This document shows, in pieces, positions 26,414 to 35,852 of a stretch of 64,000 nucleotides of DNA. This DNA is from Vibrio sp. 16. GTDB taxonomy: Bacteria; Pseudomonadota; Gammaproteobacteria; Enterobacterales; Vibrionaceae. The position numbers were made by a program, and so were the translations under genes. The notes beneath the pieces were generated by a model. It worked only from the letters and a program-made list of their open reading frames with translations. It searched no databases and was not told the origin of the DNA. Within the stretch, counting starts at the first letter, position 1. Every line of letters starts with the position of its first letter. Location: contig NZ_OY808997.1 of NCBI RefSeq assembly GCF_963681195.1, positions 806,001-870,000 of the forward strand, in the 5' to 3' direction.

Positions 26414-27442
26414 ATGACGAAAAACCTCTTTCGCCAATCTTTTCTTTTTGACAGCTTAGACTTAGAACAAGAAATGCCAGCTGGAGAGATCACAGTAGCT
26501 GGTGGAGCGGTCTTTAAATTACACCAACGTGGTGTACTTGAAGTCATTCCTGCAACCGTCACGCAGGAAACAAAACATATAATCTTCTCTTGTGGAATCC
26601 ACGGTGACGAAACAGCGCCCATGGAGATCGTTGATAAAATTGTGACCGATATTCAGTCGGGATTTCAGCCTGTTACTGAACGTTTGTTATTCATTATCGC
26701 TCATCCGGCAGCGACCAACGCTCATACCCGCTTTTTAGATGTGAACTTAAATCGTCTATTTGATGAGAAAGAGTATGAGCCATCTATTGAGCTGGATATC
26801 GCAAGCAACCTAAAACGTATCGTCACGGACTTTTATCAAGACACGGTTCAAGAGCAGCGTTGGCATCTGGATCTTCATTGTGCGATTCGTTTATCCAAAC
26901 ACTATTCGTTTGTCGTTAGCCCGAAAACACGCCATGCAGTGCGCAGTAAAGCCTTGATGGACTTTGTTTCGAGTGCTCATTTGGAAGCGGTGATGTTCTC
27001 CAATGCTCCATCGAGTACATTTAGCTGGTTCAGTGCCGAGAATTTTGGCGCTCAAGCACTCACGATTGAACTGGGTCGAGTGGCGCGCATTGGTGAAAAC
27101 GAGCTCGATAAACTGGTCGCTTTTGATTTAGCAATGCGTGATTTGCTGAGCGCGTCTAAACCAGAGCACTTGCCGCGTCCGCCTGTGATGTACCGAGTGA
27201 GTCGAACCATTGTTCGCTTACACGATGATTTCGACTTTATGTTTGATGACAATGTGGAAAACTTCACGGCGTTCAAACATGGCGAAGTGTTCGGTCACGA
27301 TGGCGATAAGCCGCTGATGGCGAAAAATGAAGGCGAAGCGATTGTTTTCCCAAATCGTCATGTCGCCATTGGGCAACGAGCTGCGCTTATGGTTTGTCCG
27401 GTCAAGACAAGGTACGAAGAAGGGCAGGTTGTTTACGATTAA
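26414..27442 (+). CDS. astE: Succinylglutamate desuccinylase
   Basis: The 342 residues match AstE, which hydrolyses N-succinylglutamate to succinate and glutamate in the last step of the AST arginine degradation pathway. Zinc ligands are visible in GIHGDETAPMEI (His and Glu) and LDLHCAIR (His); the catalytic Glu lies in ALTIELGRVARIGEN. RBS AAGGAG. The other ast genes are not in the window, so astE is detached here, as in many Vibrio. Confidence 0.93.
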   Translation: MTKNLFRQSFLFDSLDLEQEMPAGEITVAGGAVFKLHQRGVLEVIPATVTQETKHIIFSCGIHGDETAPMEIVDKIVTDIQSGFQPVTERLLFIIAHPAATNAHTRFLDVNLNRLFDEKEYEPSIELDIASNLKRIVTDFYQDTVQEQRWHLDLHCAIRLSKHYSFVVSPKTRHAVRSKALMDFVSSAHLEAVMFSNAPSSTFSWFSAENFGAQALTIELGRVARIGENELDKLVAFDLAMRDLLSASKPEHLPRPPVMYRVSRTIVRLHDDFDFMFDDNVENFTAFKHGEVFGHDGDKPLMAKNEGEAIVFPNRHVAIGQRAALMVCPVKTRYEEGQVVYD

Positions 27443-27483
27443 CACGCTCGATGAGTAAACTTCGTCTTCAGACTTCCTATTTC

Positions 27484-27517
27484 AATGGCTTAACGGTATC
27501 GTTAAGCCATTATTTTT
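27484..27517 (+). terminator. Terminator after astE
   Basis: AATGGCTTAACG / CGTTAAGCCATT, a perfect 12-bp stem with a 4-nt loop and a T-run. Confidence 0.9.
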
Positions 27518-27555
27518 ACCCACAGGGAATCGGCCTCACCAGCGTTTAATCATCC

Positions 27556-28551
27556 ATGGAATTTAGTCAATTACTCTTTCGTAAGCAAAGGCGCTGGAAT
27601 CTGTTTGCTTTCTTCATGACCACGTTACTCCTTGTCTTGAGTAGTATTTATCTTGCGGTCGGTGAGCTTACGATCTCCCCATTCTCCGAAATAACCCCTT
27701 TGATGGAGCAGTTGGTCATGCAACTGCGATTTCCACGTCTGCTAACTGCGATAGTCATTGGTGCGTCGCTCGCCTTGTCTGGAGCTGTACTTCAGGTGCT
27801 CCTTGGCAATGTATTGGCAGAGCCGGGTGTTATTGGCATCTCAGGTGGCGCAAGTGTGATGATGGTGTCGGTGCTGTTCTTTTTGCCCGCAATGGCGACG
27901 CCAATTGGTTTCATGTCTGCGGCCGTGTGTGGCGCCTTGCTGTTTACTGGACTACTTGTTGCTTTTGCGCGAATGGCTAGGCTTACCACAACGCGCTTGC
28001 TGCTCGTTGGTGTTGCATTAGGTATCTTGAGCGGCGCAGTGGTGACATGGGCATTTTATTTCAGTGATGACTTGAGCCTGCGTCAACTGATGTACTGGTT
28101 GATGGGCAGCATTGGGGGCGCAAGTTGGGGGCATCATATTCTCAGCTTAGTTTTACTGCCTGTGATGATTTGGCTCTGTTTTAAAGGGCAATTGCTCGAC
28201 AAGCTCATGATGGGCGAGCTTCATGCAAAACAGTTGGGCATTGATGTAGACGCGGTGCGTTGGAAGCTCATTTTGGCGGTGTCAATCTTAGTGGGTGGCG
28301 CCGTTGCATTGGGCGGCATTATTGGTTTTGTAGGTTTAGTAGTGCCTCATCTACTTAGGCTCTCTTTGGGCAGTGAAAATCGCTACCTGCTGCCGATGTC
28401 TGCCCTAAGCGGGGCGACCTTGTTGGTGCTCGCGGACATTGTCGCAAGAACGGCCCTTGATTCGGCAGAGTTACCATTGGGAGTGGTGACCACAACGATC
28501 GGCGCGCCTGTGTTTATTTGGATGTTGGTGAAAAATCATGATTCGCGTTAG
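27556..28551 (+). CDS. btuC: Vitamin B12 ABC importer permease
   Basis: A 331-residue type II importer permease of the BtuC/FecCD family with about ten membrane helices. Family marks include [27 protein letters not shown] text ([27 protein letters not shown]), and [16 protein letters not shown] near the ATPase-coupling loop. Its 3' end overlaps btuD by 14 bp. Position near the cob genes supports B12 rather than siderophore transport. No btuF or btuB is nearby. Confidence 0.9.
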   Translation: MEFSQLLFRKQRRWNLFAFFMTTLLLVLSSIYLAVGELTISPFSEITPLMEQLVMQLRFPRLLTAIVIGASLALSGAVLQVLLGNVLAEPGVIGISGGASVMMVSVLFFLPAMATPIGFMSAAVCGALLFTGLLVAFARMARLTTTRLLLVGVALGILSGAVVTWAFYFSDDLSLRQLMYWLMGSIGGASWGHHILSLVLLPVMIWLCFKGQLLDKLMMGELHAKQLGIDVDAVRWKLILAVSILVGGAVALGGIIGFVGLVVPHLLRLSLGSENRYLLPMSALSGATLLVLADIVARTALDSAELPLGVVTTTIGAPVFIWMLVKNHDSR

Positions 28552-29293
28552 CCATTTATCTGTCGGTAAGCGTTTGCTGCCGTTCTCTTTGCAGGTCGAA
28601 TCCGGTGAGGTTCTGCACGTTGTCGGACCAAATGGCAGCGGGAAAAGTACCTTTCTCAATGCGTTAGCAGGAATGATTGATCATCAGGGCGACGTTTTTT
28701 ATGACCAGACTGAGATTCGCCACTGCTCCTTTGAACGTTTAGCCAATTATCGTGCTTTACTGTCACAATCGGATCGACCCGCTTTCAATTTGGTTGTGGC
28801 TCATTATCTTGCGCTGTCTATCCCTAGTGCTAAAACCCACCCGACAACGCTTATTGATGCGACAGTCAATGAACTGGCCGACATTTTGCAGCTTTCCGAC
28901 AAGCTTCATCGTCCTATTCATCACCTTTCCGGCGGAGAGTGGCAACGCGTTCGTCTGTGTGCCATTTGCTTGCAGATCTGGCCAACATTAAACCCGACTG
29001 CGAAGCTACTCATTTTGGATGAACCTGCTGCGCCTTTGGATATTGGTCAAGAGAGCATGTTGTATCGCCTAATTCGCAGAGTGGCTTCCATGGGGTTGTC
29101 GGTCGTCATGTCTAACCACGACCTAAATCGGACTTTGAACTACGCTGATCGCGTGGTGCTATTTGATAAGGGCGTGATGCAGCAGTTTGGATCGCCACAA
29201 GAGGTGCTGACCGAAGAACAACTGGCAAACGTGTTCAACACTCAAGTGACAAAGGAGGTTGTCAATCAAAAGCCAGTGTTGCTGTTTGATTAG
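28538..29293 (+). CDS. btuD: Vitamin B12 ABC importer ATPase
   Basis: A 251-residue ATPase: Walker [10 protein letters not shown], signature [12 protein letters not shown] (the LSGGEWQRV form is typical of BtuD), Walker [14 protein letters not shown]-loop [12 protein letters not shown]. It pairs with BtuC, with which it overlaps by 14 bp, in the inner membrane. Confidence 0.91.
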   Translation: MIRVSHLSVGKRLLPFSLQVESGEVLHVVGPNGSGKSTFLNALAGMIDHQGDVFYDQTEIRHCSFERLANYRALLSQSDRPAFNLVVAHYLALSIPSAKTHPTTLIDATVNELADILQLSDKLHRPIHHLSGGEWQRVRLCAICLQIWPTLNPTAKLLILDEPAAPLDIGQESMLYRLIRRVASMGLSVVMSNHDLNRTLNYADRVVLFDKGVMQQFGSPQEVLTEEQLANVFNTQVTKEVVNQKPVLLFD

Positions 29294-29610
29294 TTGGACA
29301 AGCGCGAACTTAGCAAGTTTGCCCAGCCAGATGAATCATATTTGGGTGCAGTCTGCACCACGACAGCGCAGGGTATTCATTAGTTTAGGCTGAGTTTTGA
29401 CTTCTGCTGATTTAAAATCAATGACTTATGTTGAGTTGAAAAACTGGCATGCCAATCGCAATAGAGAGAGTGATACATTCTCGTTCTTGTTTGACTCTAC
29501 TGGGATGTGAAAGGGTGGGAACGTTTTTCTCGTCTTAGATGAAATGGAGTCGTAATTTTCGATATGGCAGCTTCCGCCACCTAGGTTTTACCTCAGGTGG
29601 CGGCTTTTTA
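29294..29610. other. Noncoding region between btuD and the MazG-like gene
   Basis: 317 bp between convergent genes. The right end is a terminator (29574-29610). The rest contains only a short inverted repeat GGTGCA/TGCACC near 29345 and no credible frame or ribosome binding site. A small RNA ending at the terminator is possible but not supported by a recognisable promoter. Confidence 0.5.
29574..29610 (+). terminator. Terminator between btuD and the MazG-like gene
   Basis: CCGCCACCT / AGGTGGCGG stem with a 12-nt loop, then CTTTTTATTATTT. It is 280 bp beyond btuD, so it either ends a long 3' UTR or a separate transcript. Confidence 0.8.
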
Positions 29611-30192
29611 TTATTTGGTCAGTGGCGCTAAATCTGCCGGACGGTAGTACACCGATTTTAACACCTTGCCTTGACGAATGGTCTTGCCTTCAGACACAAA
29701 ATCTTCAGCACATTTTGCAATAATGTAATCGCCTTTTTGCACGGCCATCAGCTTGATGCCTTGCTCTGCGTAGTGAGATTCTGTCTCTGCGTACTCTTTC
29801 TCACTGCGGCACACTTTACTCATGTTGCTTGAGTGCACTTCATCCCAACATGGAACGAAATCAATGCCACGGTTTACTGCCACATTCAAAAGCAGGTCAA
29901 TCAAATAGTTAATCGCTAGATTGTCTTCGATTTTGTCATGGCCAAGGTGGACCAAACGACCCATCAACACGTAGACGCTATCAACAATCGCATCCGCTTG
30001 CTCTGTTTTACAATCTGCTTCCGCTAGCTCGGTAAGCTCCTCAATGGCAAGAGAAGTATGCAGGGTGTCTGCTTTCTCGTCTAAGCTTTCAGGAGAGGCG
30101 ACGGGAAGGTCAAACGTGCTTCGAAATTCAGAAATGTCGCGGTACAGGTGGTCAAAAATGTCGTTGGTGAGTTTAGAAAGGTGCATATCCAT
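29611..30192 (-). CDS. MazG-like nucleotide pyrophosphohydrolase-family protein
   Basis: A 193-residue all-alpha protein. The segment SLAIEELTELAEADCKTEQADAIVDSVYVL has the ExxE…ExxD metal-binding pattern of the all-alpha NTP pyrophosphatase (MazG/PRA-PH) superfamily. A C-terminal ~90 residues add an unrelated region with conserved-looking Cys/Trp (FVPCWDEVHSSNMSK, SVYYRPADL). The HSSNMSK motif occurs in phosphoribosyl-ATP pyrophosphohydrolase-like proteins. It stands alone. Likely role is hydrolysis of an unknown nucleotide. Confidence 0.8.
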   Translation of the reverse strand: MDMHLSKLTNDIFDHLYRDISEFRSTFDLPVASPESLDEKADTLHTSLAIEELTELAEADCKTEQADAIVDSVYVLMGRLVHLGHDKIEDNLAINYLIDLLLNVAVNRGIDFVPCWDEVHSSNMSKVCRSEKEYAETESHYAEQGIKLMAVQKGDYIIAKCAEDFVSEGKTIRQGKVLKSVYYRPADLAPLTK

Positions 30193-30371
30193 TAACCCGG
30201 ATGTCTTTAAGATTGGCCAATACTACCAAAGCCATTTCGCTGCGGCTATCCGGGGAGCAAAATTAATGGAGTGAGCGGCAAATAATTGAACGCCATTTTG
30301 AAAAATACGTTGCATTGTTTGGTTGGCTAACTCTATCTTAAATATACAGTTTATAAATTGGTGGGAAGAGT

Positions 30372-31433
30372 ATGGTCGTAGAGAGTGAAAGTGAGAAAGT
30401 GATTCGCCGCTTGTATCAAATCACCAATGACTATCAAAAAGGGTTTGATATCCAAGTAAGCCAACTGATCATGATGGGCTTAGAACGTTTTGATTTGGAT
30501 ATCGGTATTTTGTCCCACATTGAGGGTGATAAATACACCGTGCTGCATTGCGTAACACCTGAAGGGATTGAATTAAACATCGGTGATACGTTTGAGTTTG
30601 ATAAAACCTATTGCCAAATCACCTGCGGTTCGTTTGGACCGGTGATGATTGAAAACATGGGAGAAAGTGATAAATACGCGACTCATCCAGCCTATCAAGC
30701 TTTTGGACTTGAGTCGTACATCGGTGTGCCGATTTTCATTGATGATGAAATATTTGGTACGTTGAACTTCTCGTCTGCCGTCCCTTATCCGAGAAAGTTC
30801 AGAGAGATCGATGTCGATGCGTTGAAGCTGATGGCTTCTTGGATAGAGGTTGAACTGATTCGCCGTAAGCAGGAAGAGCGACTACAGCAGCTAAATGCGA
30901 GGCTTGAATACCAAGCCTACCACGACACACTGACAGGCGTGGCGAATCGAAGAAGTTTGTTTAAAACCGTTCATCTGGATATTGAACGAATGAAACGCGC
31001 AGGCGGAAAAGGGACATTAGCCATCGTGGATATTGACCACTTTAAACTGGTCAATGATAACCACGGCCACCAAATCGGCGATGACGTACTAAAGAAAGTC
31101 GCTACAGCCATCCAAGCTCAATTGGTTGAGAGCGATTTTATCGCTCGTTTTGGTGGCGAGGAGTTTGTGGTTTGGTTACCTGAACGAGCACTCGAAGAGA
31201 GACGAAGCATCATTGAGAAAGTGCGCACCTGTGTGAACAGCATTTTGGTTGATGGTCAGCCGATTACCGTGTCTGTCGGAGCGTGTGAGTTTGATTTTTC
31301 CAGCCTGGTGAATCAGCAGTGCAACAAAGCCACCTTGGATGAAATTATTCATATTGCTGACGATAATCTCTACCGCGCGAAAGATGCAGGAAGGAATACA
31401 ACCGTTCGATCATGTTGGAGCGAGTCAATCTAA
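30372..31433 (+). CDS. GAF-GGDEF diguanylate cyclase
   Basis: A 353-residue soluble protein: a GAF domain (about 20-165) and a GGDEF domain (about 180-345). The active site reads ARFGGEEF (261-265), so it should make cyclic di-GMP. The product-inhibition I-site (RxxD five residues before) is not conserved: the site reads VESD. RBS AAGAG. It is monocistronic with its own terminator. The GAF ligand is unknown. Confidence 0.92.
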   Translation: MVVESESEKVIRRLYQITNDYQKGFDIQVSQLIMMGLERFDLDIGILSHIEGDKYTVLHCVTPEGIELNIGDTFEFDKTYCQITCGSFGPVMIENMGESDKYATHPAYQAFGLESYIGVPIFIDDEIFGTLNFSSAVPYPRKFREIDVDALKLMASWIEVELIRRKQEERLQQLNARLEYQAYHDTLTGVANRRSLFKTVHLDIERMKRAGGKGTLAIVDIDHFKLVNDNHGHQIGDDVLKKVATAIQAQLVESDFIARFGGEEFVVWLPERALEERRSIIEKVRTCVNSILVDGQPITVSVGACEFDFSSLVNQQCNKATLDEIIHIADDNLYRAKDAGRNTTVRSCWSESI

Positions 31434-31455
31434 TCCCTCAAGTTATCACTTATAG

Positions 31456-31482
31456 AAAAAGCGCCGTTTGGCGCTTTTTTTT
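31456..31482 (+). terminator. Terminator after the GGDEF gene
   Basis: AAAAAGCGCC / GGCGCTTTTT with loop GTTT and a run of eight T. It can also serve the convergent DUF1415 gene. Confidence 0.92.
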
Positions 31483-31499
31483 GGGTTGTTCAGACCGTG

Positions 31500-32060
31500 T
31501 CAACTGAATAAATACGGGAACAGTTTTTTACGCTCTTCTGGCGTGAGGGATTCGACACGGGCGATGTTAGTGTCAGGAATCGCTTCAGGGTTGGGATAGT
31601 GTTTGAGGACTTTTTCCATGCTCTCTTCGCGAATCAAGTGAAATACGGGATAAGGAGAGCGGTTGGTTAAGTTTTCTGCGTCTTCAGGCTCAGTTCCACC
31701 GAAACAATAGTCAGGGTGGAAGGTGGCCAACTGGAAAATGCCTTCCCAATCTTGCTGTTTAATAAGCGCTTCGACCCAATCAATAAACAAGTTGTAGTCA
31801 TAAAAATCGGCCAACATATTTGGCGCCACAACCAGCGTAGTTTCAAGCTCTTCGGCCGGCGTTGCGTCAAGCTCAAGCAGTTGAGTCAAGATATCTTCAA
31901 GCAGAGTTTCTTCTGTGATTGCTTCGCTGACAAATATCTTAATCTGCTTATTGCGCTGTGGCTTTGCGGCGAACGGGCACAAATTGAGCCCGATCACGAC
32001 GTCGTTGAGCCATTGTTCGACTTGCTGAGCAATTTCGTTGTTAGAGCGTGTTGTTATCAT
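31500..32060 (-). CDS. DUF1415 family protein
   Basis: A 186-residue protein of the DUF1415 family, recognised from WLNDVVIGLNLCPFAAKP near the start and the FHPDYCFGG and NRSPYPVFHLIREESM segments. Function unknown. The frame is open far upstream inside the MFS gene, but an ATG at 32060 overlaps the MFS stop by 4 bp (ATGA), so this start is preferred and translation is probably coupled. Confidence 0.87.
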   Translation of the reverse strand: MITTRSNNEIAQQVEQWLNDVVIGLNLCPFAAKPQRNKQIKIFVSEAITEETLLEDILTQLLELDATPAEELETTLVVAPNMLADFYDYNLFIDWVEALIKQQDWEGIFQLATFHPDYCFGGTEPEDAENLTNRSPYPVFHLIREESMEKVLKHYPNPEAIPDTNIARVESLTPEERKKLFPYLFS

Positions 32061-33304
32061 TTTGCTTCCAAGTTTGAATTTGCCGCTAGAATAGCAGATT
32101 TCCCTCCTTGCGGCTTGTCTTGCGATAAGCGTTTGTCGTGCTTGGCGAGGCGATAGCTCAAGCAAAATAGGCCGAGATAGAGTGCACTTCCGCCTTGCAT
32201 AACCCCATACCAACCTGCGTGTTGCCAACAGTAGATTAGGAAGAAGCCGCCCAGGCTGCCACCGATATAGTAGTGAACTAAGTACAAAGCAGTTGCCGTC
32301 GCTTTAGCCTGCGTCGCTTTTCGGCTGACCCATGAATAAGCCAAAGTATGAGTGAAAAAAGCGCCAAAGCTGATGCACATTAAGCCTAATATCATGGCCC
32401 ACAATGAATCGATATAGGCAATGCACATGCCCAAAAGACTGATTATCGAGCCAGCGATGATGCCTGAGATGGGTGAGTAGCGCTTGCTCCAGGTTGAGGT
32501 CAGCTTCGAGCTAAGCGTTCCCGCCAGATAGCAAAGAAAGATCAAGGACGCCAAACCAATCGGCAAATTATGCGGCGCGGCAACCAGCCTAAATCCCATC
32601 ACGGAGTAGAGGTTAACAAACAAGGCAAAGTTAATACCACCAATCAACATAGCCAGCCACAATGTTGGGTTTTGTACATGTTTAATCAGCGCTTTATTGT
32701 GATAACGAAGCATGCCGCGCTGTGGAGTAAAATTACGTTGTGAAGGCAGTAGACGAACCACGAGTAGCGCGCCTGCGAAAGTAAAGAGGGCAATTGCGAG
32801 CACGGCATATTGCCAACCAAGATGCTCGGTGAGCATGCCCCCTGCAATACGACCGAAAATTCCACCTAAAGAGTTTGCAGCAATGTAAGTACCAATTGCG
32901 CGAGCAAAGGCGGTTTCTGATAACTCTTCCACCATGTAGGCAACCGCCACCGACGCAAAAGCCGCGAGTGCGACGCCAAGTAACGCTCGAAGGGCAACAA
33001 TGGCAATCAGAGATTCACTGACAAGCATGGCGACGTTGATGAAAGGAATCGCAATAAGGCCGATCAACATGATTCGACGGCGGCCAAAGGACTCCGATGC
33101 CACAGCCCAAGGCACCAAACAAATTGATAGCGCCAGCGTTGATGCGGCGAACACCCAGTTGATCTGAGTTTCGCTGACGGAAAAGTGCTGAGCCATAAAG
33201 GGCAGCATGGGCTGAAAGAGGTACAGATTACAAAAAATCAGAAATGACGCCAGTGCTAAGCCCCAGGTGACATGGTGATATTGCTTGGTGCCGATTTGGA
33301 TCAT
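32057..33304 (-). CDS. MFS transporter (YnfM-like)
   Basis: A 415-residue major facilitator with 12 predicted helices. The loop-2 motif reads SESFGRRRIMLIG, and ALLGVALAAFASVAVAYMVEEL is typical of the arabinose-efflux-like group that includes E. coli YnfM. It is divergent from a LysR gene, the same arrangement as ynfM/ynfL. It is probably an exporter of small molecules; the substrate is unknown. Confidence 0.87.
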   Translation of the reverse strand: MIQIGTKQYHHVTWGLALASFLIFCNLYLFQPMLPFMAQHFSVSETQINWVFAASTLALSICLVPWAVASESFGRRRIMLIGLIAIPFINVAMLVSESLIAIVALRALLGVALAAFASVAVAYMVEELSETAFARAIGTYIAANSLGGIFGRIAGGMLTEHLGWQYAVLAIALFTFAGALLVVRLLPSQRNFTPQRGMLRYHNKALIKHVQNPTLWLAMLIGGINFALFVNLYSVMGFRLVAAPHNLPIGLASLIFLCYLAGTLSSKLTSTWSKRYSPISGIIAGSIISLLGMCIAYIDSLWAMILGLMCISFGAFFTHTLAYSWVSRKATQAKATATALYLVHYYIGGSLGGFFLIYCWQHAGWYGVMQGGSALYLGLFCLSYRLAKHDKRLSQDKPQGGKSAILAANSNLEAK

Positions 33305-33369
33305 AGTTTTAGGCTGCTAAAGAGTAATTAATGTGATCAAAGTATCAGTGAGATGGGGATTGATAAAAT

Positions 33370-33404
33370 ATATTAAAAATATCATCTCAATATATTTTTA
33401 ATAT
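33370..33404. promoter_or_regulatory. 13-bp inverted repeat at the LysR start
   Basis: ATATTAAAAATAT and ATATTTTTAATAT are exact inverted repeats with a 9-bp spacer in the MFS/LysR intergenic region, ending 1 bp before the LysR ATG. The position fits autorepression by the LysR protein and control of the MFS gene. Confidence 0.5.
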
Positions 33405-33405
33405 C

Positions 33406-34275
33406 ATGGAATCGAAGCAGCTTAAGCACTTTCTGGCCGTCGCGGAGCATCAACACTTCACGCTGGCGGCAAAAGCGCTGCACATTGCTCAACCTGCGTT
33501 GAGTATCTCTATCAAGAAGTTTGAACAGCAGTTGGGCGTGGATTTGTTTCGGCGCGAAGATCGTCAAGTCACGTTAACCGATGAAGGTAAAGTCTTGCTT
33601 GAGCACGCCAAGCGAGTTCAGCAGCAAATTGACGATGCACAGCTGGCCATCGATGAGCTAAAAGGCCTCGAGAAAGGGGAAGTTAGGTTAGGGGCGCCAA
33701 GCATGATGGGCTCGTACTTTTTCCCTCAAGTCTTGATGGCATTTAAGCTGCGCTATCCCAACCTAAAATTAACCTTGGTGGATGCCGGAACCGAATCGAT
33801 TCGACAAATGCTCCTTGATGGAGAGCTCGATATTGGGGTGATTAACAACGACCACGTCCCAGACGATCTCGAGGTGGATCACCTATTTGATACGGAAATG
33901 GTCGCCGTTGTGGGTAAAGAGCATGAGCTCGCGGGTCAAAAAAGTCTCTCATTTGAGCAATTTTTCCAGCACGAGCTGATCATGTTTAAACCGGGTTACT
34001 TTCACCGAGAGTACATCGAGAAGAAAGCGGCCCAACATGGAACGGAAATGCGCTTTTCTTTCGAAACGAACTTGTTACCCATGATCCTCAGTATTGTTCA
34101 GCACGAGTTTGCGATTACCGCGTTACTTAAATTGGTCACTGAACATGAACCTTCGGTGGTCGGCATTCCATTTGATGAGCCCGTAAAGCTCAGCCTCGCG
34201 CTGGCATGGCGGAAAGATGGCTACCTTTCGATCGCGGATCGCACCTTTATCGATTTTGTGAAGCAGTACGCTTAA
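33406..34275 (+). CDS. LysR-family regulator, divergent from the MFS gene
   Basis: A 289-residue LysR regulator with wHTH at 1-60 (FTLAAKALHIAQPALSISIKKFEQQLG) and an effector domain from about 90. It is divergent from, and probably controls, the MFS exporter. No Shine-Dalgarno is visible in the AT-rich palindrome directly before the ATG, so translation may be leaderless or weak. The LysR start fits the family N-terminus (MESKQLKHFLAVAEH). Confidence 0.9.
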   Translation: MESKQLKHFLAVAEHQHFTLAAKALHIAQPALSISIKKFEQQLGVDLFRREDRQVTLTDEGKVLLEHAKRVQQQIDDAQLAIDELKGLEKGEVRLGAPSMMGSYFFPQVLMAFKLRYPNLKLTLVDAGTESIRQMLLDGELDIGVINNDHVPDDLEVDHLFDTEMVAVVGKEHELAGQKSLSFEQFFQHELIMFKPGYFHREYIEKKAAQHGTEMRFSFETNLLPMILSIVQHEFAITALLKLVTEHEPSVVGIPFDEPVKLSLALAWRKDGYLSIADRTFIDFVKQYA

Positions 34276-34382
34276 CTTCGCGGCTCGGTCTTGCGCTTCA
34301 CACTTTCAAGAATCGCAATCGCATCCATTCAAATCATCAAGTAACGTTCTACATCAGGAAGTGAAGGAAAGGATATCCAATA

Positions 34383-35837
34383 ATGCAGATTGCGTTTAAC
34401 AATCTAGAGCTCGAGACAAAAACGAGCCATCTTTCAATCGAACACTGGCAAATCCAGCCGGGCGAGTCTTGGGGGGTATTTAGCACCGAAGGGGACATCG
34501 GCTCTGCGTTAGGCTGTCTTTTGTGTGGCGAGTTGGATGTCGACGCTGAAAGCTTGGTGAAGACCGCGGGATCAATTGCTCAAGTTTCACTGGTGGAGCA
34601 ACAGCGTTTATTGGAAGAAGAAATAGCAAAAGACGAGACCGACTTTCTCGATAAGATCGATAAGGGAACCAACGTCTTTACCCTGATTTATGAGCAATGT
34701 GATGACAGCGTGCTAACGGAGAAGTTACTCCATGATCTCGATTTGTACCATTTGAAAGAGAGTGGCTTTCGCGTTTTGTCTACGGGGGAAACTCGCCGCG
34801 TTATGTTAGCAAGAGCGCTAGCAACCAAGCCTGACTTGATCGTATTGGATAACCCATTTACTGGACTGGATATGGAGCACCGCGCGTCTTTAGCGAATTA
34901 CTTGGCGGAACTTGCTCGTCAGATTCAGATGATAGTGACGTTTAACCGCGAAGAAGACATACCGAGCTGGATTGACCAAGTCGCGTTGTTTAATCATGGT
35001 AAGCTCGAAAGCATAATGGGACGAGATGAGTGGGAATCTCACCCAGTGATTAGCCAAATCAAAGCGCAATCGCAGCTGCAAAGCGACGAGATGCTCGCAC
35101 TCATTAGACGCCATCAGCACAATGCTGTGTTTGCCAATCCCGTATTCGAAATCACTAATGGGCAGGTGGCATACACCGATAAAACCATTTTTACAGGATT
35201 GAACTGGCGGATTGACAACGGACAGCATTGGCAAGTTAAAGGCCCAAATGGGTGCGGAAAAAGCACCTTGCTTGGTTTAATTTTTGGTGACCATCCACAG
35301 TGCTATTCCAACGATATTCAGATTTTTGGCAAACAGCGTGGCAGTGGCGAATCGATTTGGGAAATCAAAAAGAATATTGGCATGGTCTCGTCTGCACTTC
35401 ATTTGCAGTACCGAGTCAGCTGTAGCGCTTTAGACGTCATTTTATCGGGCTTTTATGACTCGATCGGTCTTTATCAGCAGCCGAGTAAAAAACAAGTGCA
35501 GTTGGCACAGGAATGGCTCGAAATTTTGCATATGAGTGACTACGCGAAGACCTCATTCAAAGCGTTAGAATATGGTCAGCAGCGGTTACTGGTGATTGCA
35601 AGAGCCATTGTGAAGCAGCCGGCGCTATTAATTTTGGATGAGCCGTATCAAGGTTTGGATTACTTAGGGCGTCGGTTGGTGAAAAACACGCTAGAGCTGA
35701 TCGCAAAAGAAAATTTGAGCCAGCTGCTCTATGTTTCTCACTATCAAAAGGATAAGCTTGCCAGCATTAGAAATGAACTCGAGTTTGTCTTCTCCCCCGA
35801 ACTCAACTGTTATCAAGCGGAGTTGACGACCAACTAA
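34383..35837 (+). CDS. modF: Tandem-NBD ABC ATPase, ModF homologue
   Basis: A 484-residue protein with two ABC ATPase domains and no membrane part, closely similar to E. coli ModF (490 aa). NBD2 has Walker A GPNGCGKST (287-295), the HPQCYSNDIQIFG and RGSGESIWEIKK segments seen in ModF, and Walker B LLILDEPYQGLD. NBD1 is degraded: the P-loop reads GVFSTEGDIGSA without the Lys, and Walker B reads LIVLDNP with Asn157 for Glu, while its signature LSTGETRR is intact. ModF's role is unclear (molybdate-linked by name). No modABC genes are nearby. A small membrane-protein gene follows after 15 bp. Confidence 0.88.
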   Translation: MQIAFNNLELETKTSHLSIEHWQIQPGESWGVFSTEGDIGSALGCLLCGELDVDAESLVKTAGSIAQVSLVEQQRLLEEEIAKDETDFLDKIDKGTNVFTLIYEQCDDSVLTEKLLHDLDLYHLKESGFRVLSTGETRRVMLARALATKPDLIVLDNPFTGLDMEHRASLANYLAELARQIQMIVTFNREEDIPSWIDQVALFNHGKLESIMGRDEWESHPVISQIKAQSQLQSDEMLALIRRHQHNAVFANPVFEITNGQVAYTDKTIFTGLNWRIDNGQHWQVKGPNGCGKSTLLGLIFGDHPQCYSNDIQIFGKQRGSGESIWEIKKNIGMVSSALHLQYRVSCSALDVILSGFYDSIGLYQQPSKKQVQLAQEWLEILHMSDYAKTSFKALEYGQQRLLVIARAIVKQPALLILDEPYQGLDYLGRRLVKNTLELIAKENLSQLLYVSHYQKDKLASIRNELEFVFSPELNCYQAELTTN

Positions 35838-35852
35838 CTCAAAAAAGTACGT

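Noticed and set aside
31716..32156. 146-codon open frame opposite the DUF1415 gene
   Set aside because: No RBS and no domain; the opposite strand holds a recognised family.
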